Assembly: GCF_900182635.1 (NCBI RefSeq)
Contig: NZ_FXTD01000002.1
Location: forward strand, 287,640 to 351,639
Direction: 5' to 3'
Length of the DNA: 64,000 nucleotides
Source: Halorubrum cibi
GTDB taxonomy: Archaea > Halobacteriota > Halobacteria > Halobacteriales > Haloferacaceae
Numbering within the stretch: position 1 is the first letter of the stretch; every line of letters begins with the position of its first letter. Shown one piece after another: positions 26,886-34,665 of the stretch. The notes beneath the pieces were generated by a model that was not told the origin of the DNA, did no database searches, and worked only from the letters and a program-made list of their open reading frames with translations. The position numbers and the translations under genes are program-made.

Positions 26886-27859
26886 CAGTACTCCTCCCGG
26901 TAGCGTTCCGCGATGATGTCACTGAACACGTTCATTACGAGCGTCACCACGAACAGCGCGAGTCCGAGCGCGAACATCGAGTCGTACGGTATCGTCCCGC
27001 CGGTGAGGTCCCCGCCCGCGATCTGGACCATCGCGACGGTGATCGTCATCCCGGAGTCCAAGAGCACGTCCGCCGGGTTGAAATACGGGATCCCGAAGAG
27101 CGTCTCGCCGACGGCCGGCATCCGCGCCTGCGCGCCCATCGCGACGACGACGATCATCGTCTCGCCGATGGCGCGAGAGACGGCGAGGATGTACGAGGAG
27201 GCGATCCCGGAGATCGACGCGGGGACGACGATCCCGGTCGAGACCTCGAACTTCGTCGCGCCGAGGCCGTACCCGGCCTGCCGCAGCTCGTCGGGCACGG
27301 CGCTCATGGCGTCCTCGGAGATCGACGACACCATCGGGATCGTCATGATGCCGACCATGATCGACGCCGACAGCGCGTTGAATGTGCTCATCTCCGGAAA
27401 CAGCGTCGCCTTCAGTACCGGGGTGATGTACACCAACGCGAAGTAGCCGTACACGACCGTCGGGATCCCGGCGAGGATCTCCAACAGCGGCTTGAGGATC
27501 GAGCGCGCGTTCGGGCTCGCGTACTCGCTCAGGTAGATCGCGGTCAGCGTCCCGGTCGGAAGCGCGATGAACGCCGCCGTGACCGTCACGACGATCGTCC
27601 CGATCAGGAGGGGGACGATGCCGAACGACTGCCCGCCGCCCGCCGGATTCGGACTCCAGTTGGTGCTGGTCAGGAACTCGATGATCGGGACCTCCGCGAA
27701 GAACACCACCGCGTCCGAAAGCAGGGTGGCGAAGATCGCGACCGTCGTGAGCAGGGTGATCGCCGCGCACGCGGCGAAGAACCCGCCGTAGGTTCCCTCC
27801 TTCAACCGTCTGAGCCCGCTCCGACGCTGGAGATCGGGGCTTTCGGTACTATCTGTCAC
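26885..27859 (-). CDS. pstC: Phosphate ABC transporter permease PstC
   Basis: Second permease of the Pst system, 324 residues with six main helices. The segment FGIVPLLIGTIVVTVTAAFI, the PLLEILAGIPTVVYGYFAL loop and the EAA motif LRQAGYGLGATKFEVSTGIV identify PstC. The N-terminus begins with a short polar stretch. It overlaps pstA by 1 bp and follows pstS by 56 bp. Confidence 0.94.
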   Translation of the reverse strand: MTDSTESPDLQRRSGLRRLKEGTYGGFFAACAAITLLTTVAIFATLLSDAVVFFAEVPIIEFLTSTNWSPNPAGGGQSFGIVPLLIGTIVVTVTAAFIALPTGTLTAIYLSEYASPNARSILKPLLEILAGIPTVVYGYFALVYITPVLKATLFPEMSTFNALSASIMVGIMTIPMVSSISEDAMSAVPDELRQAGYGLGATKFEVSTGIVVPASISGIASSYILAVSRAIGETMIVVVAMGAQARMPAVGETLFGIPYFNPADVLLDSGMTITVAMVQIAGGDLTGGTIPYDSMFALGLALFVVTLVMNVFSDIIAERYREEY

Positions 27860-27915
27860 AACCGGTCGGACATCGCACGCTGTCGTAAATCAATACACCG
27901 ATTCATCACGGGGAG

Positions 27916-28974
27916 TTACCCCTGTGCCTGCTCGATCGCGTCCTCGAGCTTTTGCATCTGCTCCTCCTGCGTCTCCTCGGTCGCCGGGACGTATCCCACG
28001 TCGCCGGCGACGAGGTCCTCGTTCGTCGTCTGCTCGACGAAGTAGCGGGCGAACTCGGCGACGTGTTCGTTCCCGAGCGACTCGATCGAGGGGTACGTGA
28101 AGAGCGGGCGCGAGAGAGGAGTGTACTCGCCGCTGGAGGCCGTTTCGAGGCTCGGTTCGACGGGGCCGTCGCCGGAGTCGATCCCGAGCGCCTTGAGCTG
28201 GTCGGGGTTCTGGAAGTAGTACGCGAACCCGAAGTACCCGATCGCGTACTCGCTGCCCGCGACGCCGGTGGCGATGTTGTTGTCCTGTTCGGTCGCCTGG
28301 TAGTCGCTGGTGTGGCCGCGCTCGCCGAGGACGGCCTCGATGAAGTAGTCGTACGTCCCGGAGGTGTCGGCGGCGCCGTACCGCTCGATCTCCTCGTTCG
28401 GGAACTCGTCACGGACCTCGTCCCACGTCTCGACGGCGTCGGACTCCCAGATCGTCGCGAGCTCCTCGATCGTGAGCGAGTCGATCCAGTCGGCCTCGGG
28501 GTTGACGACGACCGTGAGCGCGTCCGTCGCCGCGACCAGTTCGATGTACTCGACGCCGTTGTCCGCACAGAGCTGTTCTTCCTCCGGCTGGATGGGTCGA
28601 CTCGCGTTGTTGAAGTCCGTCTCGCCGACACAGAAGTAGTTGGAGAAGCCCCCGCCGGAGCCGGTCGAGCTGATGGTGGGGTCGATGCCTGGGTGTTCCT
28701 CGGCGAAGTCTTCCATGACCGCGCTCATCAGCGGGAACACGGTACTCGACCCGGCGATGTTGATCGAACCGGAGAGCGAGTCTCCGCCGTCTCCAGAACC
28801 GTCGTCACCGGAACCGTCGTCACCGGAACCGTCGTCACCGGAACCGCCGTCAGAGCCACCGCCCCCCGAGCTCTGTGTACAACCCGCGAGCGCCAACGCA
28901 CCGGCACCGGCGAGCGCCGCGAGCGATCTCCGTCGCGTGATTCCCTCCGCCTCCAGGTTCTGGCTGGGTGCCAT
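27916..28974 (-). CDS. pstS: Phosphate-binding lipoprotein PstS
   Basis: Extracellular phosphate receptor, membrane-anchored. It has a Tat signal (TRRRSLAAL, Arg14-16) with a haloarchaeal lipobox LAGC at about 29-32, then a Gly/Ser/Asp linker of repeated GSGDD units, then the phosphate-binding motif IAGSSTVFPLMSAV. Later motifs include GSGGGFSNYFCVGETDFNNASRP, which is split here by prose. The 352-residue size is normal. I chose the ATG at 28974 because it puts the twin arginines at the right distance. A TATA-like AT stretch lies about 28 bp upstream on the minus strand. Confidence 0.93.
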   Translation of the reverse strand: MAPSQNLEAEGITRRRSLAALAGAGALALAGCTQSSGGGGSDGGSGDDGSGDDGSGDDGSGDGGDSLSGSINIAGSSTVFPLMSAVMEDFAEEHPGIDPTISSTGSGGGFSNYFCVGETDFNNASRPIQPEEEQLCADNGVEYIELVAATDALTVVVNPEADWIDSLTIEELATIWESDAVETWDEVRDEFPNEEIERYGAADTSGTYDYFIEAVLGERGHTSDYQATEQDNNIATGVAGSEYAIGYFGFAYYFQNPDQLKALGIDSGDGPVEPSLETASSGEYTPLSRPLFTYPSIESLGNEHVAEFARYFVEQTTNEDLVAGDVGYVPATEETQEEQMQKLEDAIEQAQG

Positions 28975-29192
28975 CACCGGATCGTGGACGAAGACCACGT
29001 AAATACGATGCTATGATGAATATACGACGGGGTGTAGTGAACGATAGTGCTATATATGACTATGATACCTATATATCTCGAACTCAGGGCGCGTCGAACG
29101 CCGACGATCCGGCTACGGAACGTCCAGTCGGCGATCCATATATAGCCGTATGACCCACTATACCGGACGATATACGCCACATATAATCGATT
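28975..29192. promoter_or_regulatory. AT-rich divergent promoter between pstS and a DUF7260-like gene
   Basis: The region is far more AT-rich than its surroundings. It contains GCTATATATG (29049-29058), CTATATATC (29069-29077) and the inverted copy CATATATAGC (29137-29146). A TATTTAC-like element at about 28999-29008 on the minus strand fits the pstS start. Its position at the head of the phosphate operon makes it the best candidate site for phosphate-dependent control. Confidence 0.6.
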
Positions 29193-30089
29193 ATGCCCGA
29201 TCAACGTATCTCGGGAGACATGGCGACGATCGATCCCGGGAACGGCTCCGATCCCGACGGCGCGGAGCGACTACGTAGCGCCGAGTCCCTCCTGTGTGAC
29301 GCCCGCGACGCCCTCCGCGTCGAGCGCCGGCGAACCGTCGACGAACGGGAGGCCTTCGAGGCGTTTCGGTCGCGCGTTCGAGGGATCTCCGCGGAGGCGA
29401 CGCCGACGACGGGAGCGGGACCCGCCGCGGAAGCCGGGACGGTGACCGCCGCGGCCCCGGATCCGTCGCGGCTCCGGGGCAGGACGGGGACCACCGGTCC
29501 GGGACTCGTCGCGATCCGGAACGCCTACGAGGAGACGGTGATGTCCGTACCCCACTACGACGAGGAGTACAACGACACGTACGAACGCAGCCTCGCGGAG
29601 GAGTTCGGCCCGGAGCTCGCGCTCGCGCTCACCCGAGAGCCGACGCTACACGAGCGGTACCGATCGTCGCTTCTGGCGAAGACGACGGAGGCGATACGGC
29701 GGCGGGACGAACTCGTCGGGATCGTCGAGTCCGAGTCGTCGTCGGTCTCCCACGCTCGCGAGGACCTCTCCCCGATCGTCGAGGAGGTCGAGACCGTCTC
29801 ACGGCGGGAGTTCGAGGCCGAGCGGTTCGGCGCGCTCGACGCGTATCGCGCTCGGTTGAACGTCCTCGCCGGGACGTGCGACGAGATCGCGGCCCGTCGG
29901 CAGGAGGAGCGGATCGACGGGGAGCGATCGGCCAACGTCGCCGGGATCGTCTCGGACGTACAGGCGTACCTCTACCGGGAACTGCCGGTCACGTATCCCG
30001 TCCTCGCGGCCGTCGCCGCGGTCGGCGGCCGGATCGAGTCGGTTCGGCTCGACGTCGAGCGAGCGATGATCCACGCCGAGTCGTCGTAG
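29193..30089 (+). CDS. DUF7260-like haloarchaeal protein
   Basis: A 298-residue soluble, largely helical protein without catalytic motifs. The middle part SVPHYDEEYNDTYERSLAEEFG and the RFGALDAYRARLNVLAGTCDE-like helix are typical of a Halobacteria-only family (DUF7260-type, from memory). It faces away from pstS and shares its AT-rich promoter region, so it might be phosphate-responsive. A second ATG at 29220 (MATIDPGNG) is an equally possible start. Confidence 0.7.
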   Translation: MPDQRISGDMATIDPGNGSDPDGAERLRSAESLLCDARDALRVERRRTVDEREAFEAFRSRVRGISAEATPTTGAGPAAEAGTVTAAAPDPSRLRGRTGTTGPGLVAIRNAYEETVMSVPHYDEEYNDTYERSLAEEFGPELALALTREPTLHERYRSSLLAKTTEAIRRRDELVGIVESESSSVSHAREDLSPIVEEVETVSRREFEAERFGALDAYRARLNVLAGTCDEIAARRQEERIDGERSANVAGIVSDVQAYLYRELPVTYPVLAAVAAVGGRIESVRLDVERAMIHAESS

Positions 30090-30099
30090 CGGAGGCCGC

Positions 30100-30339
30100 T
30101 CACTCCTCGACGTGTTCGGCGAGGAGCCGCTCGGCGTGCGCCTCCGAGTCGGCGACCTCCCATCGGACGCGGGTCGCGTCCCCGTACGCGAGCGCCTCCT
30201 TCAGCTCGTCGCGGAGGACGCCCGTCCCGAACCCCACGGTCTCCCCCTCGTCGTCGCCGAGTTCGTAGAGCCCGTATCGGTTCGGCGCGCTCCCGACGGT
30301 CGTCCGGTCGAGGTCGCGCCAGGGTTTCGCGAGGCTCAC
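30100..30339 (-). CDS. Small conserved haloarchaeal protein (DUF7508-like)
   Basis: A 79-residue protein opening with LAKPWRDLDRTTVGSAPNRY and continuing GLYELGDDEGETVGFGTGVL; the fold of the opening YGLYEL recalls GIY-YIG proteins but no catalytic residues can be claimed. Function is unknown. It follows the DUF5796 gene on the same strand after 6 bp, so the two are probably one transcript. Confidence 0.7.
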   Translation of the reverse strand: MSLAKPWRDLDRTTVGSAPNRYGLYELGDDEGETVGFGTGVLRDELKEALAYGDATRVRWEVADSEAHAERLLAEHVEE

Positions 30340-30345
30340 GGTCGA

Positions 30346-30804
30346 TCAGCGGTGGGCGTCGAGGCCCTCCTCGGGGCCGGAAACGATCTCGTAGCTCTCC
30401 TCGATCCAGCCGTCCTCGACGAACACGAACACGCGGCCGCCGGCGACCTCCGGGTCGGCGGTCACCCGGTTGCGCTGGCCGTCGCGGCCGACGATCACGC
30501 CGGGGAACACCTCGTCGGTCTCGTCGGAGTCGACCACGACGCGGCCGACGCCCGAGTCGCGGAGGATCTCCTCGCCGGTGTTGTAGTCGTTCACGTACGT
30601 CATCACGCCCTCGGTCTCGGTCGGGTCGGTGACGAGCACGTGCGTCTCCTTGCCCGGCCCCGCGGTGACGGTTCCCTCGACCGACTCGGGGACGCCGCGG
30701 TACAGCGTGGTTCGACCGTCGAGGTACTCGACGACGACGCCCTCCTCGCGGAGGTCGACGCCGATCGAGGTCGGCGGGACGTCGCCGGGTGCGGATGCGG
30801 ACAT
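30346..30804 (-). CDS. DUF5796 family protein
   Basis: A 152-residue Halobacteria-specific protein, all-beta in appearance (VDLREEGVVVEYLDGRTTLY, VMTYVNDYNTGEEILRDSG). I recognise the family (DUF5796) but not its function. It heads a two-gene unit with the DUF7508-like gene and diverges from aroK. Confidence 0.75.
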   Translation of the reverse strand: MSASAPGDVPPTSIGVDLREEGVVVEYLDGRTTLYRGVPESVEGTVTAGPGKETHVLVTDPTETEGVMTYVNDYNTGEEILRDSGVGRVVVDSDETDEVFPGVIVGRDGQRNRVTADPEVAGGRVFVFVEDGWIEESYEIVSGPEEGLDAHR

Positions 30805-30951
30805 GTCGGTCGCTCCGGCCGCCGACGTGAAAAGGACCGCGCTCGCGGGCGCGATGGACCTCGCCGAACCGGAGCGAAGCGTCGTCCCGGCACCCTCGAC
30901 AGCCTCGCCGCGACCGCTAACCCTTTGAGGGCCCTCGGCGCGAGTGCGTGT

Positions 30952-31851
30952 ATGGAGGGACGGGCGGCCGCGCTCGGCGCGGGAACCGTGTTGAACGCCC
31001 TGGCGACGGGGACCGGTGCGGCCTTCGGGCTCGACGTCGAGACGCGCGCGACGGTCGAACTCGACTCCGAAGCCGACGCCGTCGAGGGGACCATCGCGGA
31101 GAACCCCGACGGCGACACGGCGCTCGTCGAGCGCTGCGTCGCGCTCGCGACCGATCGGTGGGGCGACGGCGAGGGCGGGATCGTCCGGACCGACAGCGAC
31201 GTGCCGCTGGCGGCGGGGCTCAAAAGCTCCAGCGCGGCCGCCAACGCGACCGTCCTCGCGACCTGCGACGCGCTCGGACTGGCGGTCGGCGACGCCGACG
31301 ACCCCGCGGTCGACGTGACCCGGCTCGACGCCTGCCGGCTCGGCGTCCGCGCGGCCCGCGAGGCCGGCGTTACCGTCACCGGCGCGTTCGACGACGCGAC
31401 CGCCTCGATGCTGGGCGGCATCTGTCTCACCGACAACGGCGAGGACCGCCTCCGCGCCCGCGACCCGGTCGACTGGGACGTCCTCGTCTGGACCCCGCCC
31501 GAGCGGGCCTACAGCGCCGACGCCGACGTCGAGCGCTGCGGGGCCGTCGCGTCGATGGCCGATCTCGTCGCCGACCTGGCCGAGGAGGGGCGCTACGCGG
31601 AGGCGATGACCGTCAACGGGCTCGCCTTCTCGGCCGCGCTCGGCTTCGAGACGGACCCCGCCGTCGAGGCGATGCCCCGCGCGTCGGGGGTGTCGCTCTC
31701 GGGGACCGGTCCGAGCGTCGTCGCCGTCGCCGACGCGACCGACCCCGACGCCGACCTCGACGCCCTCGCGGAGGTGTGGGGCGACCGACCGGGAACCCTT
31801 CGACGGACGACGACGCGAAACGACGGCGCGTACGCCGGTGATTCACCATGA
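30952..31851 (+). CDS. aroK: Archaeal (GHMP-type) shikimate kinase
   Basis: Phosphorylates shikimate in aromatic amino-acid synthesis. Unlike the bacterial P-loop enzyme it is a GHMP kinase: the ATP-binding motif is DVPLAAGLKSSSAAANAT (about 82-99), and the late GHMP motif SGVSLSGTGPSVVAV is near 243-257. At 299 residues it has the archaeal length. Its stop overlaps the chorismate mutase start (ATGA), so the two steps of the pathway are translationally coupled. Confidence 0.95.
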   Translation: MEGRAAALGAGTVLNALATGTGAAFGLDVETRATVELDSEADAVEGTIAENPDGDTALVERCVALATDRWGDGEGGIVRTDSDVPLAAGLKSSSAAANATVLATCDALGLAVGDADDPAVDVTRLDACRLGVRAAREAGVTVTGAFDDATASMLGGICLTDNGEDRLRARDPVDWDVLVWTPPERAYSADADVERCGAVASMADLVADLAEEGRYAEAMTVNGLAFSAALGFETDPAVEAMPRASGVSLSGTGPSVVAVADATDPDADLDALAEVWGDRPGTLRRTTTRNDGAYAGDSP

Positions 31852-32144
31852 GCACTGACACATCCGACCCCGAAGAGATGAGCCTCGACGAACTCCGCCG
31901 GGAGATCGAGGACATCGACCACGAGATCGTCGAACTGATCGCCCGCCGAACGTACGTCGCGGACACGGTCGCGCAGGTGAAAGAGAAGCGAGACCTCCCG
32001 ACCACCGACGAGTCACAGGAGGCCCGCGTGATGGACCGTGCCGGCGAGAACGCCGAGCAGTTCGACGTCGACGTGAACCTCGTGAAGGCGATCTTCAGGC
32101 TCCTGATCGAGTTGAACAAGGCGGAGCAAAGGGAGAGCCGGTAG
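31848..32144 (+). CDS. aroQ: Chorismate mutase (AroQ class)
   Basis: Converts chorismate to prephenate. A 98-residue all-helical protein with the expected residues: Arg in LRREIEDIDHEIVELIARR, Lys/Arg pair in QVKEKRDLP, and the last helix VKAIFRLLIELNKAEQR. Its 3' end (32114-32144) is part of a 31-bp direct repeat that recurs at 32828-32858 behind the neighbouring toxin-antitoxin cassette. The gene itself is intact; no more than the last ten codons are duplicated. Confidence 0.92.
   Translation: MSTDTSDPEEMSLDELRREIEDIDHEIVELIARRTYVADTVAQVKEKRDLPTTDESQEARVMDRAGENAEQFDVDVNLVKAIFRLLIELNKAEQRESR
32114..32144 (+). repeat. 31-bp direct repeat, left copy (aroQ 3' end)
   Basis: The sequence starting GAACAAGGCGGAGCAAAGGG and ending at the aroQ stop codon is repeated exactly at 32828-32858. 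The two copies bracket the toxin-antitoxin pair, as attachment-site duplications do. Confidence 0.9.
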
Positions 32145-32145
32145 C

Positions 32146-32499
32146 TCAGTCGAGGCCGAGACTCAGCTGTAACGCCTCGTCGACTTCAGCCATCGTAGGT
32201 CCGTCGAGTGAACCGACGACCGAGTGAATCCGTTCTGGAACCGAGACGGTTCGAATCTGGTCGAGCCGGATCGACGAATTCTTTTCGAGCGGTGACCCGT
32301 CCTCCTCGACGAACACCTCGAACGGATACTCGCGGTAGGTCCCCGTGACGGGCGCGACGATGGTCGTACTGGAGTTCCGGTTTCCGATATCGTTTTGAAC
32401 GACCACGGCCGGGCGCGTCTTCTTCATCTCGTGTCCTTCAGCGGGGTCGAGTCGAACGATAACCACGTCGCCCCGTCGCACGTCCGTGCCGTCACTCAT
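32146..32499 (-). CDS. mazF: MazF/PemK-type toxin
   Basis: A 117-residue endoribonuclease toxin of the MazF/PemK family. Conserved are VRRGDVVIVRLDP at the N-terminus, the KKTRPAVVVQND strand with the basic active-site Arg, the Thr/Ser region STTIVAPVT, and LDQIRTVSVPERI at the end of the core. It overlaps the upstream antitoxin by 8 bp. The gene stops one base before the aroQ stop codon on the other strand, so it is convergent with aroQ. Confidence 0.88.
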   Translation of the reverse strand: MSDGTDVRRGDVVIVRLDPAEGHEMKKTRPAVVVQNDIGNRNSSTTIVAPVTGTYREYPFEVFVEEDGSPLEKNSSIRLDQIRTVSVPERIHSVVGSLDGPTMAEVDEALQLSLGLD

Positions 32500-32728
32500 C
32501 GAGGCTTTCCCACGCCTCGTCGGACGTTTCGCCCCACTCCTCGGCGAGTGCCTCCGCGCTCTCGGAGGCCTCCCGATAGGCGGCTGCCACCTCGTCGTCG
32601 TCCGGTCGGTCTGACTCTACCTCAACGACTGCGACGGTTACGCGCTTGTTCGCGTACTCGGTGCCGAGGTAGACTCGACCTCGGTCGTCCGTCTCGTTTG
32701 TTTTGAGGTCTGTCGCGTCGACTTTCAT
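32492..32728 (-). CDS. AbrB-like antitoxin
   Basis: A 78-residue acidic protein preceding a MazF toxin with an 8-bp overlap, as antitoxins do. The N-terminal part (VDATDLKTNETDDRGRVYLG) has the DxxGR pattern of a swapped-hairpin AbrB domain, which would bind the operon promoter. The C-terminal half is Ala/Glu-rich and probably disordered, wrapping the toxin. Start at 32728 is chosen over the ATG 21 bp upstream, because it gives the compact strand at the N-terminus. Confidence 0.8.
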   Translation of the reverse strand: MKVDATDLKTNETDDRGRVYLGTEYANKRVTVAVVEVESDRPDDDEVAAAYREASESAEALAEEWGETSDEAWESLDE

Positions 32729-32827
32729 CGACGAACGGTACGGACCCACCGCTGATATGTGTTACCCACTATTACCCACGGATTTCCCCGTGGCGGGCAC
32801 AGGGTGTATTATGGATTTCAGCTACCG

Positions 32828-32858
32828 GAACAAGGCGGAGCAAAGGGAGAGCCGGTAG
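32828..32858 (+). repeat. 31-bp direct repeat, right copy
   Basis: An exact copy of the aroQ 3' end (32114-32144), 714 bp away. It sits in non-coding sequence directly before remnants of another toxin gene. Confidence 0.9.
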
Positions 32859-32906
32859 GTTCTCGCAGACCGAGGCCGTATTAAGTGCCTCGTCGATTTT
32901 CTCCAT
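32859..32906 (-). pseudogene. 3' remnant of a second MazF-like gene
   Basis: Read on the minus strand from 32906, this gives MEKIDEALNTAS, which parallels the C-terminus of the intact toxin (MAEVDEALQLSL). As in the intact copy, the sequence then runs straight into the inverted form of the 31-bp repeat. Only the last part of the gene survives, and the rest is replaced by unrelated sequence. Confidence 0.55.
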
Positions 32907-32909
32907 ACG

Positions 32910-33017
32910 GGACGCCGGCACGGAGCCGTCGCGTTCTGGGTCCTGGCGGTTCCGGTGTTCGGGACGCTCGCCTTCGCGTTCGGCGTGTTCACGCGTCGGG
33001 TGTCGTCCGCGTTCTGA
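32910..33017 (+). pseudogene. C-terminal fragment of a membrane protein
   Basis: An open frame without a start encodes one hydrophobic helix (FWVLAVPVFGTLAFAFGVF) followed by TRRVSSAF and a TGA stop at 33015-33017. This looks like the last helix of a lost integral membrane protein gene, truncated at the boundary with the toxin remnant. It is convergent with the CBS-domain gene (gap 3 bp). Confidence 0.45.
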
Positions 33018-33020
33018 GGA

Positions 33021-34112
33021 TCACGTTCCTGACTCGCCCCCCTCCGGCCGTCCCCCCAACGCGACGTCGAGCGGGTCCTCGATCTCGCCCATTACCGCCT
33101 CGAGGGCGTCCGTCGCGGTCACCAGTCCCAGCACGCTCTGATCCCCGTCATCACACACGAGCGCGAGCTCCTGGCGTTCCGCCTGGAAGCGGTCAACGAC
33201 CTCGCTTATCGGCGTGTCCGCGCGGACCGTCATCGGATCCGCGGCGACCTCCTCGAGGTTCGTCGACCCCTCCCGCAGGGCGTCGATCCGGTCGACGACC
33301 GCGGGCACGTAAACGATCCCGCGGAAGTCCGCCGGGTCGTCGCCGATCAGCGGGAATCGTGTGTGCGGGCTGCCGCCGATCCGATCGAGGTTCTCCTCGA
33401 TCGACGCGGTCGTCGAGAGGAACACGACCTCGTCGCGAGGAGTCATCACCTCGCTCACGGGACGCTCGCCGACGGTGAGCGCGTTGAGTATCTCCGTCTT
33501 GCGTTCCTCCGGGAGGCCCCCCCGGTCGAGGACGGAGCCGAGCCGGTGTCGGAGGTCCGCCCGCGACTCGATCCGGTCGGACTCGGCCTCGAGCCACGCG
33601 CCGGTCATCTCGACCCCGAAGAGCCCGAGCGTCCACTTGGCGACGCCGTCGCCGATCGCGATCATCGGGGAGATGAGTTTCGCGAACCAGTACAGCGGTC
33701 TCGCGCCGTAGCGGGCGACGAACCGCGTCCGCTCGACGCCGAGGTACGTCGGCGTCTGCTCGCCGTGCGTCAGGTGAAGCAGGTTGATGATCAGGAAGCC
33801 GACGATCCCGCCGGCCCCTATCGACGCCAGGAGCGTGTTCTCGAAGAACGGTTCGATCAGCGTCGCCAGTGCCGGCTCCGCGACGATCCCGACGGCGATG
33901 CTCGTCGCGGAGATGCCGACCTGACAGCTCGTGAGATAGATCTCGAGGTCCTCGGTCATCTCCCAGGCCCTCCGTAACCCCGGCGTGTCGAACGCCGACT
34001 CGGGGTACTGCCGGACGCGGGTCAGCGCGAACTCGATCGCGACGAAGAAGCCGTTGGTCAGGATGAGCAGGACTCCGGCGAGCAGTCGGAGACCGATCTC
34101 GAGCCCGTTCAC
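33021..34112 (-). CDS. CNNM/CorC-type membrane protein with DUF21 and CBS domains
   Basis: A 363-residue protein of the CNNM/HlyC-CorC group, often linked to Mg2+/Co2+ efflux. The N-terminal DUF21 domain (1-170) has about four membrane helices (LRLLAGVLLILTNGFFVAIE, SIGAGGIVGFLIINLLHL) and the conserved GEQTPTYLG. Two CBS domains follow (about 205-330; VSEVMTPRDEVVFL, VAADPMTVRADTPISEVV). It lacks the C-terminal CorC_HlyC domain, so it is a short form. Transport substrate is inferred from family only. Confidence 0.9.
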   Translation of the reverse strand: MNGLEIGLRLLAGVLLILTNGFFVAIEFALTRVRQYPESAFDTPGLRRAWEMTEDLEIYLTSCQVGISATSIAVGIVAEPALATLIEPFFENTLLASIGAGGIVGFLIINLLHLTHGEQTPTYLGVERTRFVARYGARPLYWFAKLISPMIAIGDGVAKWTLGLFGVEMTGAWLEAESDRIESRADLRHRLGSVLDRGGLPEERKTEILNALTVGERPVSEVMTPRDEVVFLSTTASIEENLDRIGGSPHTRFPLIGDDPADFRGIVYVPAVVDRIDALREGSTNLEEVAADPMTVRADTPISEVVDRFQAERQELALVCDDGDQSVLGLVTATDALEAVMGEIEDPLDVALGGRPEGGESGT

Positions 34113-34192
34113 GCCGGAGGTCTCTCGGCCGGTGTGAAGACGTTTTCCGTCGATCCCGTTTCGCGGCTACGTCGGAACCGTTCTCGAGGCGA

Positions 34193-34570
34193 TCACTTCG
34201 CGGTCGGCGTCACGTCGCCGACGGCGTCCATGACCTGGATCGCGGCGCTGGCGGCCAGCCCGCGGGCGACCTCGTCGGCGTCGGAGTCGGCGATCCCGGC
34301 CTCGAGCTCGTCGAGGTCCGGCGTGAACCCCGCGGTGACGGGGTGGCCGGCCGGCGGGTTGACGGCGACGGTTGCCTGGGGGCCGTCGGTTCCGACCGAG
34401 AGCTCCGATCCGACCGCGTAGCCGTCCGGAAGATACGATTCGGTACGGGAGACGATCCCCGCCACCGTCCGCCTGAGTCGCCGTTCCTGTTCCGGGGAGA
34501 GGTCGACCGGCGCGGGCTCGCCCGCGTCGGTGACGCCCGGCGGTCCGGCGTACGGGTTGTTGCCGTTCAT
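34193..34570 (-). CDS. DUF5811 family protein
   Basis: A 125-residue haloarchaeal protein of unknown function (DUF5811). It begins NGNNPYAGPPGVTDAGEPAP and contains RRLRRTVAGIVSRTESYLPD, then a short beta region, and ends with a helical AARGL/AASAAIQVMDAVGD-like segment. The ATG at 34570 gives the family N-terminus; a much longer open frame upstream overlaps the next gene in antiphase and is not real. Confidence 0.75.
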   Translation of the reverse strand: MNGNNPYAGPPGVTDAGEPAPVDLSPEQERRLRRTVAGIVSRTESYLPDGYAVGSELSVGTDGPQATVAVNPPAGHPVTAGFTPDLDELEAGIADSDADEVARGLAASAAIQVMDAVGDVTPTAK

Positions 34571-34665
34571 CGAAGACACCCGGTGTACGCGGACCCGAGT
34601 CAAAAAGGCGTCGGCGACGGCGATCCCCCCGCGTCGGCGACGGCTCGGCTCGCGGTGCCGCCCTC

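Noticed and set aside
28968..29153. Short plus-strand frame inside the pst promoter region
   Set aside because: No family resemblance, reads through AT-rich promoter elements, and has no ribosome-binding or TATA support.
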